Source: Scolanthus callimorphus
Lineage: Eukaryota; Cnidaria; Anthozoa; Actiniaria; Edwardsiidae
NCBI GenBank assembly: GCA_033964015.1
Contig: CM066921.1
Span: 23,851,355 to 23,915,354, forward strand
Reading direction: 5' to 3'
Length of the DNA: 64,000 nt
Shown: piece after piece, positions 43,026 through 51,399 of the stretch
Layout of the letters: each line of letters opens with the position of its first letter
Position numbering within the stretch: the first letter of the stretch is position 1
The notes under the pieces: generated by a model
Told to the model about the DNA's origin: nothing
Databases searched by the model: none
What the model saw: the letters and a program-made list of their open reading frames with translations, nothing else
Translations under genes and position numbers: made by a program

Positions 43026-43656
43026 TTCCCCGAGAAAATACAGAAAATGTATGGAAGTCGTCTTGATTTTTCTCGGAAGACAAAGTGGAAAATCTTATGG
43101 CGTTGACGTCCATGCCTAAGAGGTACCTATCTGGAAATATTGCAAGTTTTCTAATTTTACACCCTAAAATGTCTTCTGTGAGCCCCTTGTACCTTCTTTT
43201 TCTTTGTAAGTTTTTGTTCCAACATTGTACCGAAACAATCCAAACTCTCATATCTCACACCATTCTTGTCACAATCACAAATCCGACCTCGAAGGACCAC
43301 GTGTCGTAACTTTTTCTCGACCAACAATCAAAAGAGACTGTATAATCTTCTTTCACTTTATTCGAACCATTCTCTACAACGCTCTACAACAATTGTATTT
43401 TCTTGTTGTTACGATTTATGACGTAATTCCCCTTGAGAATCGCTATTCTTTTATATACCACTCCTTAACAGTGGCTGTTCACTTGACATCGCACATTCCT
43501 GTTATCAACCGGGCCAATTTTAAAATGCCCATACAGGTGCGATCCTCCACTATACAGTTGTTAGTCATTATTGTATAAAGTAGAAATAATTTCTATAATT
43601 CGCCTGAGTGAAGCGAAAGAGAATAGAATCTGAATATCATTTCTCACAAACTAATA
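43026..43656. other. No gene recognised; diverged unit-like sequence
   Basis: At 43115-43160 AAGAGGTACCTATCTGGAAA...ACACCCTAAAATG resembles the ACAGGTACCTATCTCGAAA...AAACCCTAAAAGG block of the GPCR units, so a much older copy of that sequence may lie here. The remainder shows nothing I can assign; the ORFs at 43085-43578 have no recognisable domain. Confidence 0.4.
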
Positions 43657-43885
43657 CCCCATTCACACCAAAACCATGTTTGGTTAAACAAGGTTTTTCT
43701 TCGCCTCACACCACGGAAAGTTTCTTACTGCGATAAACTCTTACTAGCTGAATAATCACTTAGTAACATGTATAGTGTAGTCTATTCAGTTTTGTCCTTG
43801 GAACAGTCTCCTCTTGGAAGATAAGGATTTAAACCAGTTTATTTAAACCACCTTTAAACTAGTTTAAGCGCCGGTGTGAATGGGG
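43657..43885. mobile_element. MITE with CCCCATTCACACC ends
   Basis: CCCCATTCACACC at the left is the exact complement of GGTGTGAATGGGG at the right (13 bp). The inner arms also pair partly (GGTTAAACAAGG / CCTTTAAACTAG). No clear target duplication can be fixed. Confidence 0.65.
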
Positions 43886-44040
43886 TTTAAGTTACATTCC
43901 TCGTCACGTCCATAGTATAACATTTCATTTTTGACTGACATTTCCAATCTTAGCTTAATCACGCAATTAACGCTTGTATGAATCATTCCAAAACATAAAT
44001 TTCGAAGTCGGTGTAGAATGTCGTAAAGTTTGAGATTTAG

Positions 44041-44112
44041 GTGGTGATTACATGAGACCGGTACGAACGCAGAGTGATCTGAGTTCATACCGGTCTCATG
44101 TAAATCACCACG
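44041..44112. repeat. Short hairpin
   Basis: GTGGTGATTACATGAGACCG pairs with CGGTCTCATGTAAATCACCA around a 20-base loop. A related but inexact pair (ACGTGAGACCGGTAAGGATT, ACCGGTAAGGATTTG...CATGTAAACG) follows to 44230, so this is probably a small MITE family. Confidence 0.7.
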
Positions 44113-44230
44113 TTTTTGGTCGTGTTTACGTGAGACCGGTAAGGATTTGAAAGCCGTTTGTGTCGGGTCAGCAAACGGAATGAACTCGTACCGGTAAGGA
44201 TTTGTTTTTCAGACCATCCTCATGTAAACG

Positions 44231-44985
44231 CGTGCAAATACGATCTATTTACATATCACACTGAACATTATATACAAAATGAAAAAAACAAAAACATGCG
44301 TTGGATATGATGCTGCCTAGAAAAGAACTAAAAAGCTAATCGAGCTAGGCAGCAGGGCTATATGTACGATTAAATGAAAAAGTCAGACTCGAGGCACAAA
44401 TACAAACAACACAGAACAATAAATGCAATAAAGACAACCCAGGACAAAAAAAAAACATTACGTCGGTGATGACAAGTGATGAAAGAGAAAGCGAAATGGG
44501 AGAGACTAATATGAATTTAGAAAATTGGATTTGATAGAAAACTTAAATTTGTTTAGGTTAAGAGATTTGAATGATCATTAATGCTATTTCCAGATTATTG
44601 CTCCTTGGAAACGAATGTTAAATTTACCATAATTAGTACGAATTGAAGGAAGAATAGCTTGACTTTGAGGCCAGCCTAGTATTACATATAAAGTGATCAA
44701 AAAGGGAAGGTAAACGACTTGGATTGAATTTATACATGAATATAGAATTACAATAGGAAACTATATCACATAATTTGAGAATAAAATAAAATTGACACTA
44801 TAGTCCGAACTCATGCTAATGAGATAAAAAGGTAAACAAATAGTCGTTTCAGAAGTGTAACTTGTGATTGTCTTTTTGTGACCATTCCAGCTGTCCGGGA
44901 GACGACAAGGGTAAACCTGTAGCACTTGTGGCATCAACCGTCCGCAACATGGACACTTATCGTGCATTCCTTGCCGAACTTGGTA
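44231..44985. other. No gene recognised
   Basis: AT-rich with no assignable ORF. The 19-bp TTGACACTATAGTCCGAAC occurs at about 44792 and again at about 45312, on either side of a hairpin MITE; this direct repeat is unexplained. Confidence 0.4.
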
Positions 44986-44990
44986 ATTAC

Positions 44991-45136
44991 ATTCGCCTTT
45001 GTCACACGGCAGCCATCTTGGATTTTCTAATACAGCGAAGCTGTCATGAAAGCGAGGCCAAACGTGTAAGATCACCCACGCATAGTCATTTCTGTAAGAA
45101 AAAATCCAAGATGGCTGCCGTGTGACAAAGGCGAAT
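44991..45136. mobile_element. Hairpin MITE with 35-bp ends
   Basis: ATTCGCCTTTGTCACACGGC continuing AGCCATCTTGGATTTT pairs perfectly with AAAATCCAAGATGGCT and GCCGTGTGACAAAGGCGAAT. 146 bp, non-coding. Confidence 0.8.
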
Positions 45137-45504
45137 TGATCTTGTTTGCAGAAATTCTACTTTTTTGCCTTTTTGTCCAATAGATTCTCTAGATTAGATT
45201 AAGGATTATCCTTAATTGGTAAATACGCTTGTTTTAAGGATTATCCTTATTACAGTTATCTTCGTTCTATTATAGACGAGGAATAGAACGAAACAATGTG
45301 TATAAAATTTATTGACACTATAGTCCGAACCAAATAAAAAAAAACATCCCTAGAACCTGTAGTGTTTTGTGAACTCTCTTTTATTCAACACAGCATATGG
45401 CGTACCGTTTCACAACCCCGAGCGTACACGTGTTCGATTACGCATTAGCATAAATGTGCATGTTACTAGCATATAGAACAGAACCTCCGCCCACAGATCA
45501 TGGG

Positions 45505-45660
45505 TGCTAAGTCCTTGGTTTTAAAGAACTAAAGAGAACAAGCTATCGAGCTCATAGTTTACTGATCCAAAACATAACACTTGACAACTCCGGTCGCTGT
45601 CTGCTCTCCTACAACGTGGTCGTCACGTCACAAGTCACGTGACTATCGAATCACACAACA
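45505..45660 (-). repeat. Gypsy 3' LTR
   Basis: 156 bp, TGCTAAG...CACACAACA on the plus strand. It contains GTCACGTCACAAGTCACGTGAC near one end. Confidence 0.93.
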
Positions 45661-45764
45661 TCTCCCTTTCTTAAGATGTTTACCTAATCCTAATAACAAC
45701 ATCTCTGAAAAAGTGTCTCATGTCCTGATTCTGATATAATGTAACAAAACAAATGTTTAGTCTT

Positions 45765-46376
45765 TCAATGTTCAAACATAAAGAGTTTTGGTGGTTGGAC
45801 GACACGCCCACTTCGGGTAACTACCGTTGATGCTGGAACTTCCGGGGCCGTTGCCTTGACATGGTTATCTGACGTAACTTTAGGCGATGTCATCAGAGGT
45901 TCTGCTTCTGGCAACACATGATCTTGTACATTTACAGGAACCTCGCCTTGCTCACTACCTTTAGGTTTAAACTCGCATAAAAACTTCCTATTTCTACGCA
46001 CTGTTCCTTTGGGTGTGGTTACTATGTAAGAACGGGGTGTGTTTGCTGCTTCCGTAACAGTTGCAGGAACCTTCAAGTCTCGCACCCACACTGTAGCTCC
46101 AACTGGAAGTTCTTGCGCTCCGTGTCTAGCATCAAACTGCTCTTTCTGACGCTGCTTTCTAACTTCTTCCTGGTCTCTAAACTCACTCAAATCTGGCCAT
46201 TGTGGCTGTAGCTGTCTCTCGGCAACTGGGATTCTTGACCTTATCTTCCTACCGAATAGTAGCTCTGCAGGACTGTAACCATTCTCTAGTGGCGTTGAAC
46301 GATAAGCAAGCAATCCAACAGATGGATCTTTCTCTTTCCTCATCAAATTCTTTGCAGTTTGCACTGACCTTTCCAC
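45765..46376 (-). CDS. Gypsy integrase C-terminal part
   Basis: It opens just after the catalytic-glutamate region (VERSVQTAKNLM in the intact family pattern) and covers the C-terminal half: AYRSTPLENGYSPAELLFGR, then a basic KQRQKEQFDARHG segment and a GATVWVRDL DNA-binding-like barrel. It ends with SGRVVQPPKLF, a typical end for Gypsy Pol. It is in a different frame from the upstream integrase because of a frameshift at about 46410. Confidence 0.88.
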   Translation of the reverse strand: MERSVQTAKNLMRKEKDPSVGLLAYRSTPLENGYSPAELLFGRKIRSRIPVAERQLQPQWPDLSEFRDQEEVRKQRQKEQFDARHGAQELPVGATVWVRDLKVPATVTEAANTPRSYIVTTPKGTVRRNRKFLCEFKPKGSEQGEVPVNVQDHVLPEAEPLMTSPKVTSDNHVKATAPEVPASTVVTRSGRVVQPPKLFMFEH

Positions 46377-46474
46377 TGCACCATTTGATTGGGCATACCT
46401 TGGACTAAAGGAATCCAGTCAAATCCCCAGTCCTTTGCAAACTTTTCAAACTCATGTGACTTGTACTGAGGACC

Positions 46475-48502
46475 TTAATCTGAACGAATGATCTGTGGAA
46501 TCCCATGTGTTGCAAATATGGACTTCAGTGCTCTGATGGTTTCTGGAGAAGACTGTGAGTTAGACAAATATGATACTTCAATGTATCTACTGAAATAATC
46601 AAAGACAATCAGGTATGCACGACCTTTCATATAGAACAAGTCTGTCCCAATTATCTGCCATGGCCTTTCGGGTACTACTGATGGTATAAGGGGTTCTGGT
46701 CTTGGGTTTCTGTGTTCGACGCACTGTCTGCAACCGTGTACTAGGTCTTCAATTTGCTTACTGATTCCGGGCCACCATACAGATGCTCTAGCACGAGCAC
46801 GGCAATTGTTAATGCCCTGATGCCCTTCATGGATCCGGTCAAGCATATCTAGCCTCATACTTGCTGGGATAATAAGCCTGGGACCCTTCATCAAAAGACC
46901 ACGAACTAAGGTGATTTCCCCCGTTTCCATCCAGTATGCTCTAAGCACACCAGGGAAATGTCTCTTATCTGGCCATCCTTCCTTACAGTAAACTGCAAGC
47001 TGTCTACAGATATCGTCTTCCCTCTGGCGCTCTCGAATTTCATCCAGCCTTTTGTCACTAGCTGGGAGTTCACTCAAAACACTGTCAACATAAAGCTCAA
47101 TCTCTTCATCTTGTAAGCCTTTGTGCTCTGATGTGTCAAGAGGTGCTCTCGACAATGTGTCGGCAACGACAAGCTTCTTACCTGGCACATGTGAGATGGT
47201 ATACTTAAATCTCAAGAGCCTCATTCGCAGGCGCTGAATCCTGGGTGGCATCTCATTTAGGTTCTTAGACCCTAAAAGAGAAACAAGCGGTTCATGGTCA
47301 GTTTCTACGTGAAATGTCTTACCAATGAGGTAATCTGAGAATCTTTCACAAGCCCATGTAGTCGCTAATGCTTCCTTCTCTACTTGAGCATAGCGCTGTT
47401 CTGTATATGTCATAGCTCGGGATATGTAAGCTACAGGCTTCCAGTTTCCGTCTTCATCTGCTTGTGTCAATACCGCGCCTAGTCCATAGGAGGATGCATC
47501 TGCTGAAACTTTGGTTTCCTTTGCAGGATCGTATATCGCTAGGGTTGGCGCTGTGTTGAGTGCATGCTTGATATCGCTGAAAGCTTCCTGATGGGCTTCT
47601 CCCCATAACCATGCACTATCTTTATTCAGCAAATCACGCAGTGGCTTGGTTTTGTCTGCGAGATTGACAACATATTTGCCTAGATGGTTTACCATACTCA
47701 GAAATCTTCTCAATTCGCCTACGTCACCTGGCTCTTTCAACTCTCTGATAGCTTCTACCTTTCGCGGATCTATCTGTATCCCCTCCTTGCCAATAATATG
47801 GCCTAGGAACTCGACTCGCTCTTGGGAAAACACACACTTCTCTGGGTTAAGTGTTATATTGGCGCTCTCTAGCCTCTCTAGGACTGCCATCAATCTCTCA
47901 TCGTGCTCATTCTGGGTAGCACCAAAAACTAGGATGTCATCAACTTGACACACTTGACCTGGTAGGCCATCTAACACTCTGAGCATCACTTTCTGGAAAT
48001 GTTCAGGAGCGGAAGAAATTCCAAAAGGGAGCCTCCGATAACAAAATCTGCCCCATGGACTAATGAATGTAGTAAGTAATTTGGAATTCTCACTCAGCTT
48101 TCTCTGCCAAAATCCTGAATTTGCATCAAGTTTGGTTACAATCTTTGCGCCTGATAGCTTTGCGAGCGTTTCATCAGTGGTGGGCATAGGGTGAACTTCC
48201 CTTTGAACAGCTTGGTTTAACTGAACAAAGTCCCCACATATTCGCACAGAGGACCCACCCTTTTTGGGAACAACTACAATCGGGGAGCACCACTTGTTTG
48301 GCTGGTCTACTTTCTCAATCACTCCCAAACTCTCCATTCTTTCAATCTCAGCCTTCACTTTTGGAAGTAATGGAATGGGAATACGTCTAGGTGTAGTGAG
48401 GTTATAAGGCTCAACATTCTCTTCTACTTTGATATCATAGTCTCCCTCAATACAACCTAGTCCAGTAAACAGCTTGGGAAATTTCTCTTGGTAAAAATTC
48501 AT
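46475..48502 (-). CDS. Gypsy Pol: RT, RNase H and N-terminal integrase
   Basis: The frame runs 675 codons from the first in-frame ATG, and is open further upstream into the protease. RT motifs: SPIVVVPKKGG (about 73-83), KLDANSGFW (124-132), LPFGISSAPEHFQ (158-170) and QVDDILVF (186-193), where the usual YVDD/YIDD has Q in place of Y. RNase H follows (SADASSYGLGAVL, TDHEPL). Integrase has the HHCC zinc region (H...H, CRQC) and the first catalytic D (GTDLF). It stops within RSD at 46475, where a stop codon replaces the residue after the second catalytic D. Confidence 0.92.
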   Translation of the reverse strand: MNFYQEKFPKLFTGLGCIEGDYDIKVEENVEPYNLTTPRRIPIPLLPKVKAEIERMESLGVIEKVDQPNKWCSPIVVVPKKGGSSVRICGDFVQLNQAVQREVHPMPTTDETLAKLSGAKIVTKLDANSGFWQRKLSENSKLLTTFISPWGRFCYRRLPFGISSAPEHFQKVMLRVLDGLPGQVCQVDDILVFGATQNEHDERLMAVLERLESANITLNPEKCVFSQERVEFLGHIIGKEGIQIDPRKVEAIRELKEPGDVGELRRFLSMVNHLGKYVVNLADKTKPLRDLLNKDSAWLWGEAHQEAFSDIKHALNTAPTLAIYDPAKETKVSADASSYGLGAVLTQADEDGNWKPVAYISRAMTYTEQRYAQVEKEALATTWACERFSDYLIGKTFHVETDHEPLVSLLGSKNLNEMPPRIQRLRMRLLRFKYTISHVPGKKLVVADTLSRAPLDTSEHKGLQDEEIELYVDSVLSELPASDKRLDEIRERQREDDICRQLAVYCKEGWPDKRHFPGVLRAYWMETGEITLVRGLLMKGPRLIIPASMRLDMLDRIHEGHQGINNCRARARASVWWPGISKQIEDLVHGCRQCVEHRNPRPEPLIPSVVPERPWQIIGTDLFYMKGRAYLIVFDYFSRYIEVSYLSNSQSSPETIRALKSIFATHGIPQIIRSD

Positions 48503-48629
48503 CCCTTTGGTGTCAACAGAGTTTATGCTAGAAATAGTTCCAAGTTTATGACATGCCTGCCTTCCTAAGAGGGGTTGTTCTAATCCAGAAACAACATAAA
48601 TGTCTTCTTGACATGACTTCCCATTGCTT

Positions 48630-48821
48630 TCAAGGGTTTGCAGAAAATTTGCCTATGCATCTCAATAGTGTCTTGCATGGACCAATTAACTTCTTGTCTG
48701 GCTTTTGGACTGTTATTGGATACTTTAGCTTATAAAAATCATCTTCTGAAATGACACACACATCCGCACCACTATCTAGTTTGAATTTAAACACATGCCC
48801 ATTGATTGCAACATTCGCTCT
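48630..48821 (-). pseudogene. Gypsy aspartic protease, broken
   Basis: In the gag frame directly after a TGA stop, the sequence reads FKLDSGADVCVIS, the retroviral-type protease active site (DSGAD, 48762-48776). The frame then runs into a stop at 48630 where one extra base in a C-run shifts it relative to Pol. The TGA could be a CGA-to-TGA mutation or an intended readthrough stop. Confidence 0.85.
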
Positions 48822-49706
48822 TCATTGCTCTGAATTTTCGCCACTCTCTCCACTTATTTCACCTAGGAAAACACTCTCAAGCGGTTTATCGGTGCCTACA
48901 TCATCTGCACTGACTTCACCAACTCGCTCAGAATTCTTGCAAACTCTTGCATAATGACCTTTTAGAGAGCAATTATGACAAACTACTTGCGCCGCTTTAC
49001 AATCTTTCTTTTGGTGTGGTGGACCTCCACATCGCTGACAAGATTTCTGCTTAGTAGGTTGGCTTACAGCTTTTCCTTTATTATGGAAATTATTCTTACG
49101 CTGCTGTGGTTTCTTATTTCTAGCGGGAGTTTTGATAGCATCAACATTAGCTGGGTTAGCTATGTCAGTTCTTATGGTGCTTTGTTGTTTCTTAACACTC
49201 TCACTCTCGCGAACCATTTTTACAGCTTTATCTAGGGTTAATTCCGATTCCAGTTGCATTTTCTCGCTAAGTTTTGCATCTTTCACACCAACTACGATTC
49301 TGTCTCTTATCATTTCATCTCTCAGGGAGCCATAATTACAATACTCAGCTAAACAATACAACGAAGTAATGAACATCTCAGCCGTTTCGCTTTCTTCTTG
49401 CTTACGCTGGTTGAATTTTGCTCGTTCGTAAATCACATTACGCCTGACGGTAAAGTATTCATCAAATTTCTCTTTGACTTTGTCATAGTTTAGCTTATCA
49501 GCTTCGTTCGCAAACACGAAGGTTGTAAGCACATCATCAGCTGAGTCGCCCATCGAGTACAATAACGAGTTTACCTGCATTTCCTGGCTTTTCTTGTGCA
49601 GATCAGTAGCATAGCGGTACCTGTTAAACCTTCTTATCCACTTCTCCCACAGCTCAGGATGATTGAAGTCGAAAGGATCCGGATTTTGCACTTTGCTCGA
49701 CGCCAT
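48822..49706 (-). CDS. Gypsy Gag with two zinc knuckles
   Basis: A 294-codon frame from ATG (MASSKVQNP) with the Gypsy capsid pattern (FDFNHPELWEKWIRRF, then YFTVRRNVIYERAKFNQR). A basic stretch precedes two Cys knuckles, CQRCGGPPHQKKDC and CHNCSLKGHYARVC; the second is the canonical CX2CX4HX4C. It forms the particle and binds RNA. Open and undamaged to the TGA at 48822. Confidence 0.93.
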   Translation of the reverse strand: MASSKVQNPDPFDFNHPELWEKWIRRFNRYRYATDLHKKSQEMQVNSLLYSMGDSADDVLTTFVFANEADKLNYDKVKEKFDEYFTVRRNVIYERAKFNQRKQEESETAEMFITSLYCLAEYCNYGSLRDEMIRDRIVVGVKDAKLSEKMQLESELTLDKAVKMVRESESVKKQQSTIRTDIANPANVDAIKTPARNKKPQQRKNNFHNKGKAVSQPTKQKSCQRCGGPPHQKKDCKAAQVVCHNCSLKGHYARVCKNSERVGEVSADDVGTDKPLESVFLGEISGESGENSEQ

Positions 49707-49829
49707 CTTGTCTCCAAGTTCAACACTGGTTTGTCTTTGTCTGCGGAATGGAACTTGCGAAATCTTTTGGAAATCTTTTGGAAATCACGTTTCACGCTAA
49801 ATCCCTTCCAATCCCAACTTCTGACACCA

Positions 49830-49985
49830 TGTTAAGTCCTTGGTTTTAAAGAACTAAAGAGAACAAGCTATCGAGCTCATAGTTTACTGATCCAAAACAT
49901 AACACTTGACAACTCCGGTCGCTGTCTGCTCTCCTACAACGTGGTCGTCACGTCACAAGTCACGTGACTATCGAATCACACAACA
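49830..49985 (-). repeat. Gypsy 5' LTR
   Basis: 156 bp, identical to the 3' LTR except for T/C at the third base. The promoter is expected here; no clear TATA box was seen. Confidence 0.93.
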
Positions 49986-50090
49986 ATGTTGACAAGCCGA
50001 AACGAAAGAAAAACAAGGTGACTGGACACGAAATCATTATCTCAAGTATGCGTGCGCAATAAGTTCGGTTTTAAGACCGGCCAACAAGCA

Positions 50091-50371
50091 TTCTCGTACC
50101 CAGAGCTCCCCGGCTCGTCTGCTCGCAGGGGAGGCTCTGGGGACATCCATTTGAGGGCCTTCGCCGATTGGTTGATTTTGAGCGTTGGAGCATCCGCTGA
50201 AAAATCTTTCTCTCAGCGGCTCTGTATTAAATCTCGCGCATGCGTCAGTGGCTGTCGTCAAAGTCTCCCCCGCGAGATGCTCCAACGCTCAAAATCAGCC
50301 AATCAGCGACGGCCCTCAAATGGGTGTCCAACGACCTGACGAGCTGGGGAGGTCTGGTTACGAGAATGGCT
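50091..50371. mobile_element. CpG-rich MITE, copy 2
   Basis: Ends are CATTCTCGTACCCAGAGCTC and its diverged complement GGTTACGAGAATG. It contains inverted copies of CCTCAAATGG..GTCC and CAGCCAATCAGCGA, giving foldback structure. It is homologous to 4205-4405. No clear TSD. Confidence 0.75.
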
Positions 50372-50492
50372 TTTGGTTGGAGATTTTTGAAAGTTTTCGT
50401 ATAACAGGAGTCTACAGGAACCCCATACACACGAGAGTGTACAGGAATCCCATACAAGCGTGCGCGCTCAAGCCACAGCCAATGTTCCCAGC

Positions 50493-50711
50493 CATTCTCG
50501 TACCCAGAGCCCGTCATCTTTTGGCCAGCGGCAAGATTCAGGGCCCTGGGGGAATCCGATTTGTGAGCATGCGTGGTAGGTCAAAAACGTAACGAACTTT
50601 CATACAACAATCAAACCGGAAACCCAGAATCTGGGTTTTAAAAAATCGATTCCCCCAGAGCCCTGAATCTTGCCGCTGGCCAAAAGATGACGGGCTCTGG
50701 GTACGAGATTG
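50493..50711. mobile_element. MITE with 10-bp TSD (MULE-like)
   Basis: The ends CATTCTCGTACCCAGAGC and GCTCTGGGTACGAGATTG extend into arms of about 70 bp that are nearly perfect. TGTTCCCAGC is duplicated at 50483-50492 and 50712-50721. A 9-11 bp duplication fits the Mutator-like superfamily. Its ends match the neighbour at 50091, so both belong to one family. Confidence 0.88.
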
Positions 50712-50869
50712 TGTTCCCAGCGTGCTCTACACCAGAAACAAAGAGAGCCCGTGGGGAGGCTACCACAAAGACTGAATCCTTTCACTCTCGTACTTTATAG
50801 CGGAGCTCCAGCGCTGGCCAAAGGCCCGCGCTAGCGAAGCACCATACCTAAGAGAAAAACGTATAGCAT

Positions 50870-51150
50870 ACCATTCTTGGTTTTCAGTTGTCACGTGACT
50901 AAATTTATCTCCCCAAATATACTTTGAAAGGCTGTATACTCGACAACAGAACTGTAAAGAGAACACAACATTGTGTTTTCTTGGTAAATTTGAGGCTTAT
51001 TGAGTGTTTGCCGAGCGAAATATATGGAAATCAATCCCCGCCATTTTGTACAGTAAATGTATGGAGCCGCCATGTTGGTGCCCAAGCAGATGAGCACCAA
51101 CATGGCGGCCAAATTACCAGTTCTCCAAAACGGCTATTTAATGGATCATA
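50870..51150 (-). repeat. Dispersed repeat, inverted copy
   Basis: Reverse orientation of the 16060-16345/37915-38165 family: GTCACGTGACTAAATTTATC, GAACACAACATTGTGTTTTC, AAATCAATCCCCGCCATTTTG, CCAAAACGGCTATTTAA. Confidence 0.75.
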
Positions 51151-51399
51151 TCAACAAGAATCTTGTCGGAGTGGTAGGATATGAACATTAATAACATTCT
51201 AATTTGTGTAGATTGTAAGAATTAAGCAAATTGAGTAAATAAGACACGCTCAAAATATTTGACTTGTGTTGCGTGACATAAATAGCTTCAGCGATATCTC
51301 CGGAACTACGTGGCAGAAGGTGCCGAGATTTTGTGTGATGACTCCTTCTGTAAGGTTATAATCAACATCTCCGTACAGGTTTTACTTTAGAAGTTAGCA
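51151..51399. other. No gene recognised
   Basis: Between two repeat families; AT-rich with no assignable ORF or hairpin. Confidence 0.4.

Larger units (their letters stand above)
45505..49985 (-). mobile_element. Ty3/Gypsy LTR retrotransposon, nearly complete, disabled
   Basis: Two 156-bp LTRs (45505-45660, 49830-49985) differ at one base only, so insertion is recent. On the minus strand the order is 5' LTR, primer-binding site (TGGTGTCAGAAGTTGGGA, next to the LTR, tRNA-Leu-like), gag, protease, RT-RNaseH, integrase, polypurine tract (AAGAAAGGGAGA) and 3' LTR. No env is present. Breaks are a TGA between gag and protease, a frameshift in the protease, and a stop plus frameshift in the integrase core. 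The flanks (ATGGG, ATGTT) do not form a matching 5-bp duplication. Confidence 0.93.

Noticed and set aside
42970..43578. Several 70-117 codon ORFs
   Set aside because: No recognisable motif, no neighbour logic, and the frames overlap on opposite strands.
50245..50592. Overlapping ORFs of 90-135 codons on both strands
   Set aside because: They lie within GC-rich foldback MITEs, which keep both strands open by composition and symmetry.
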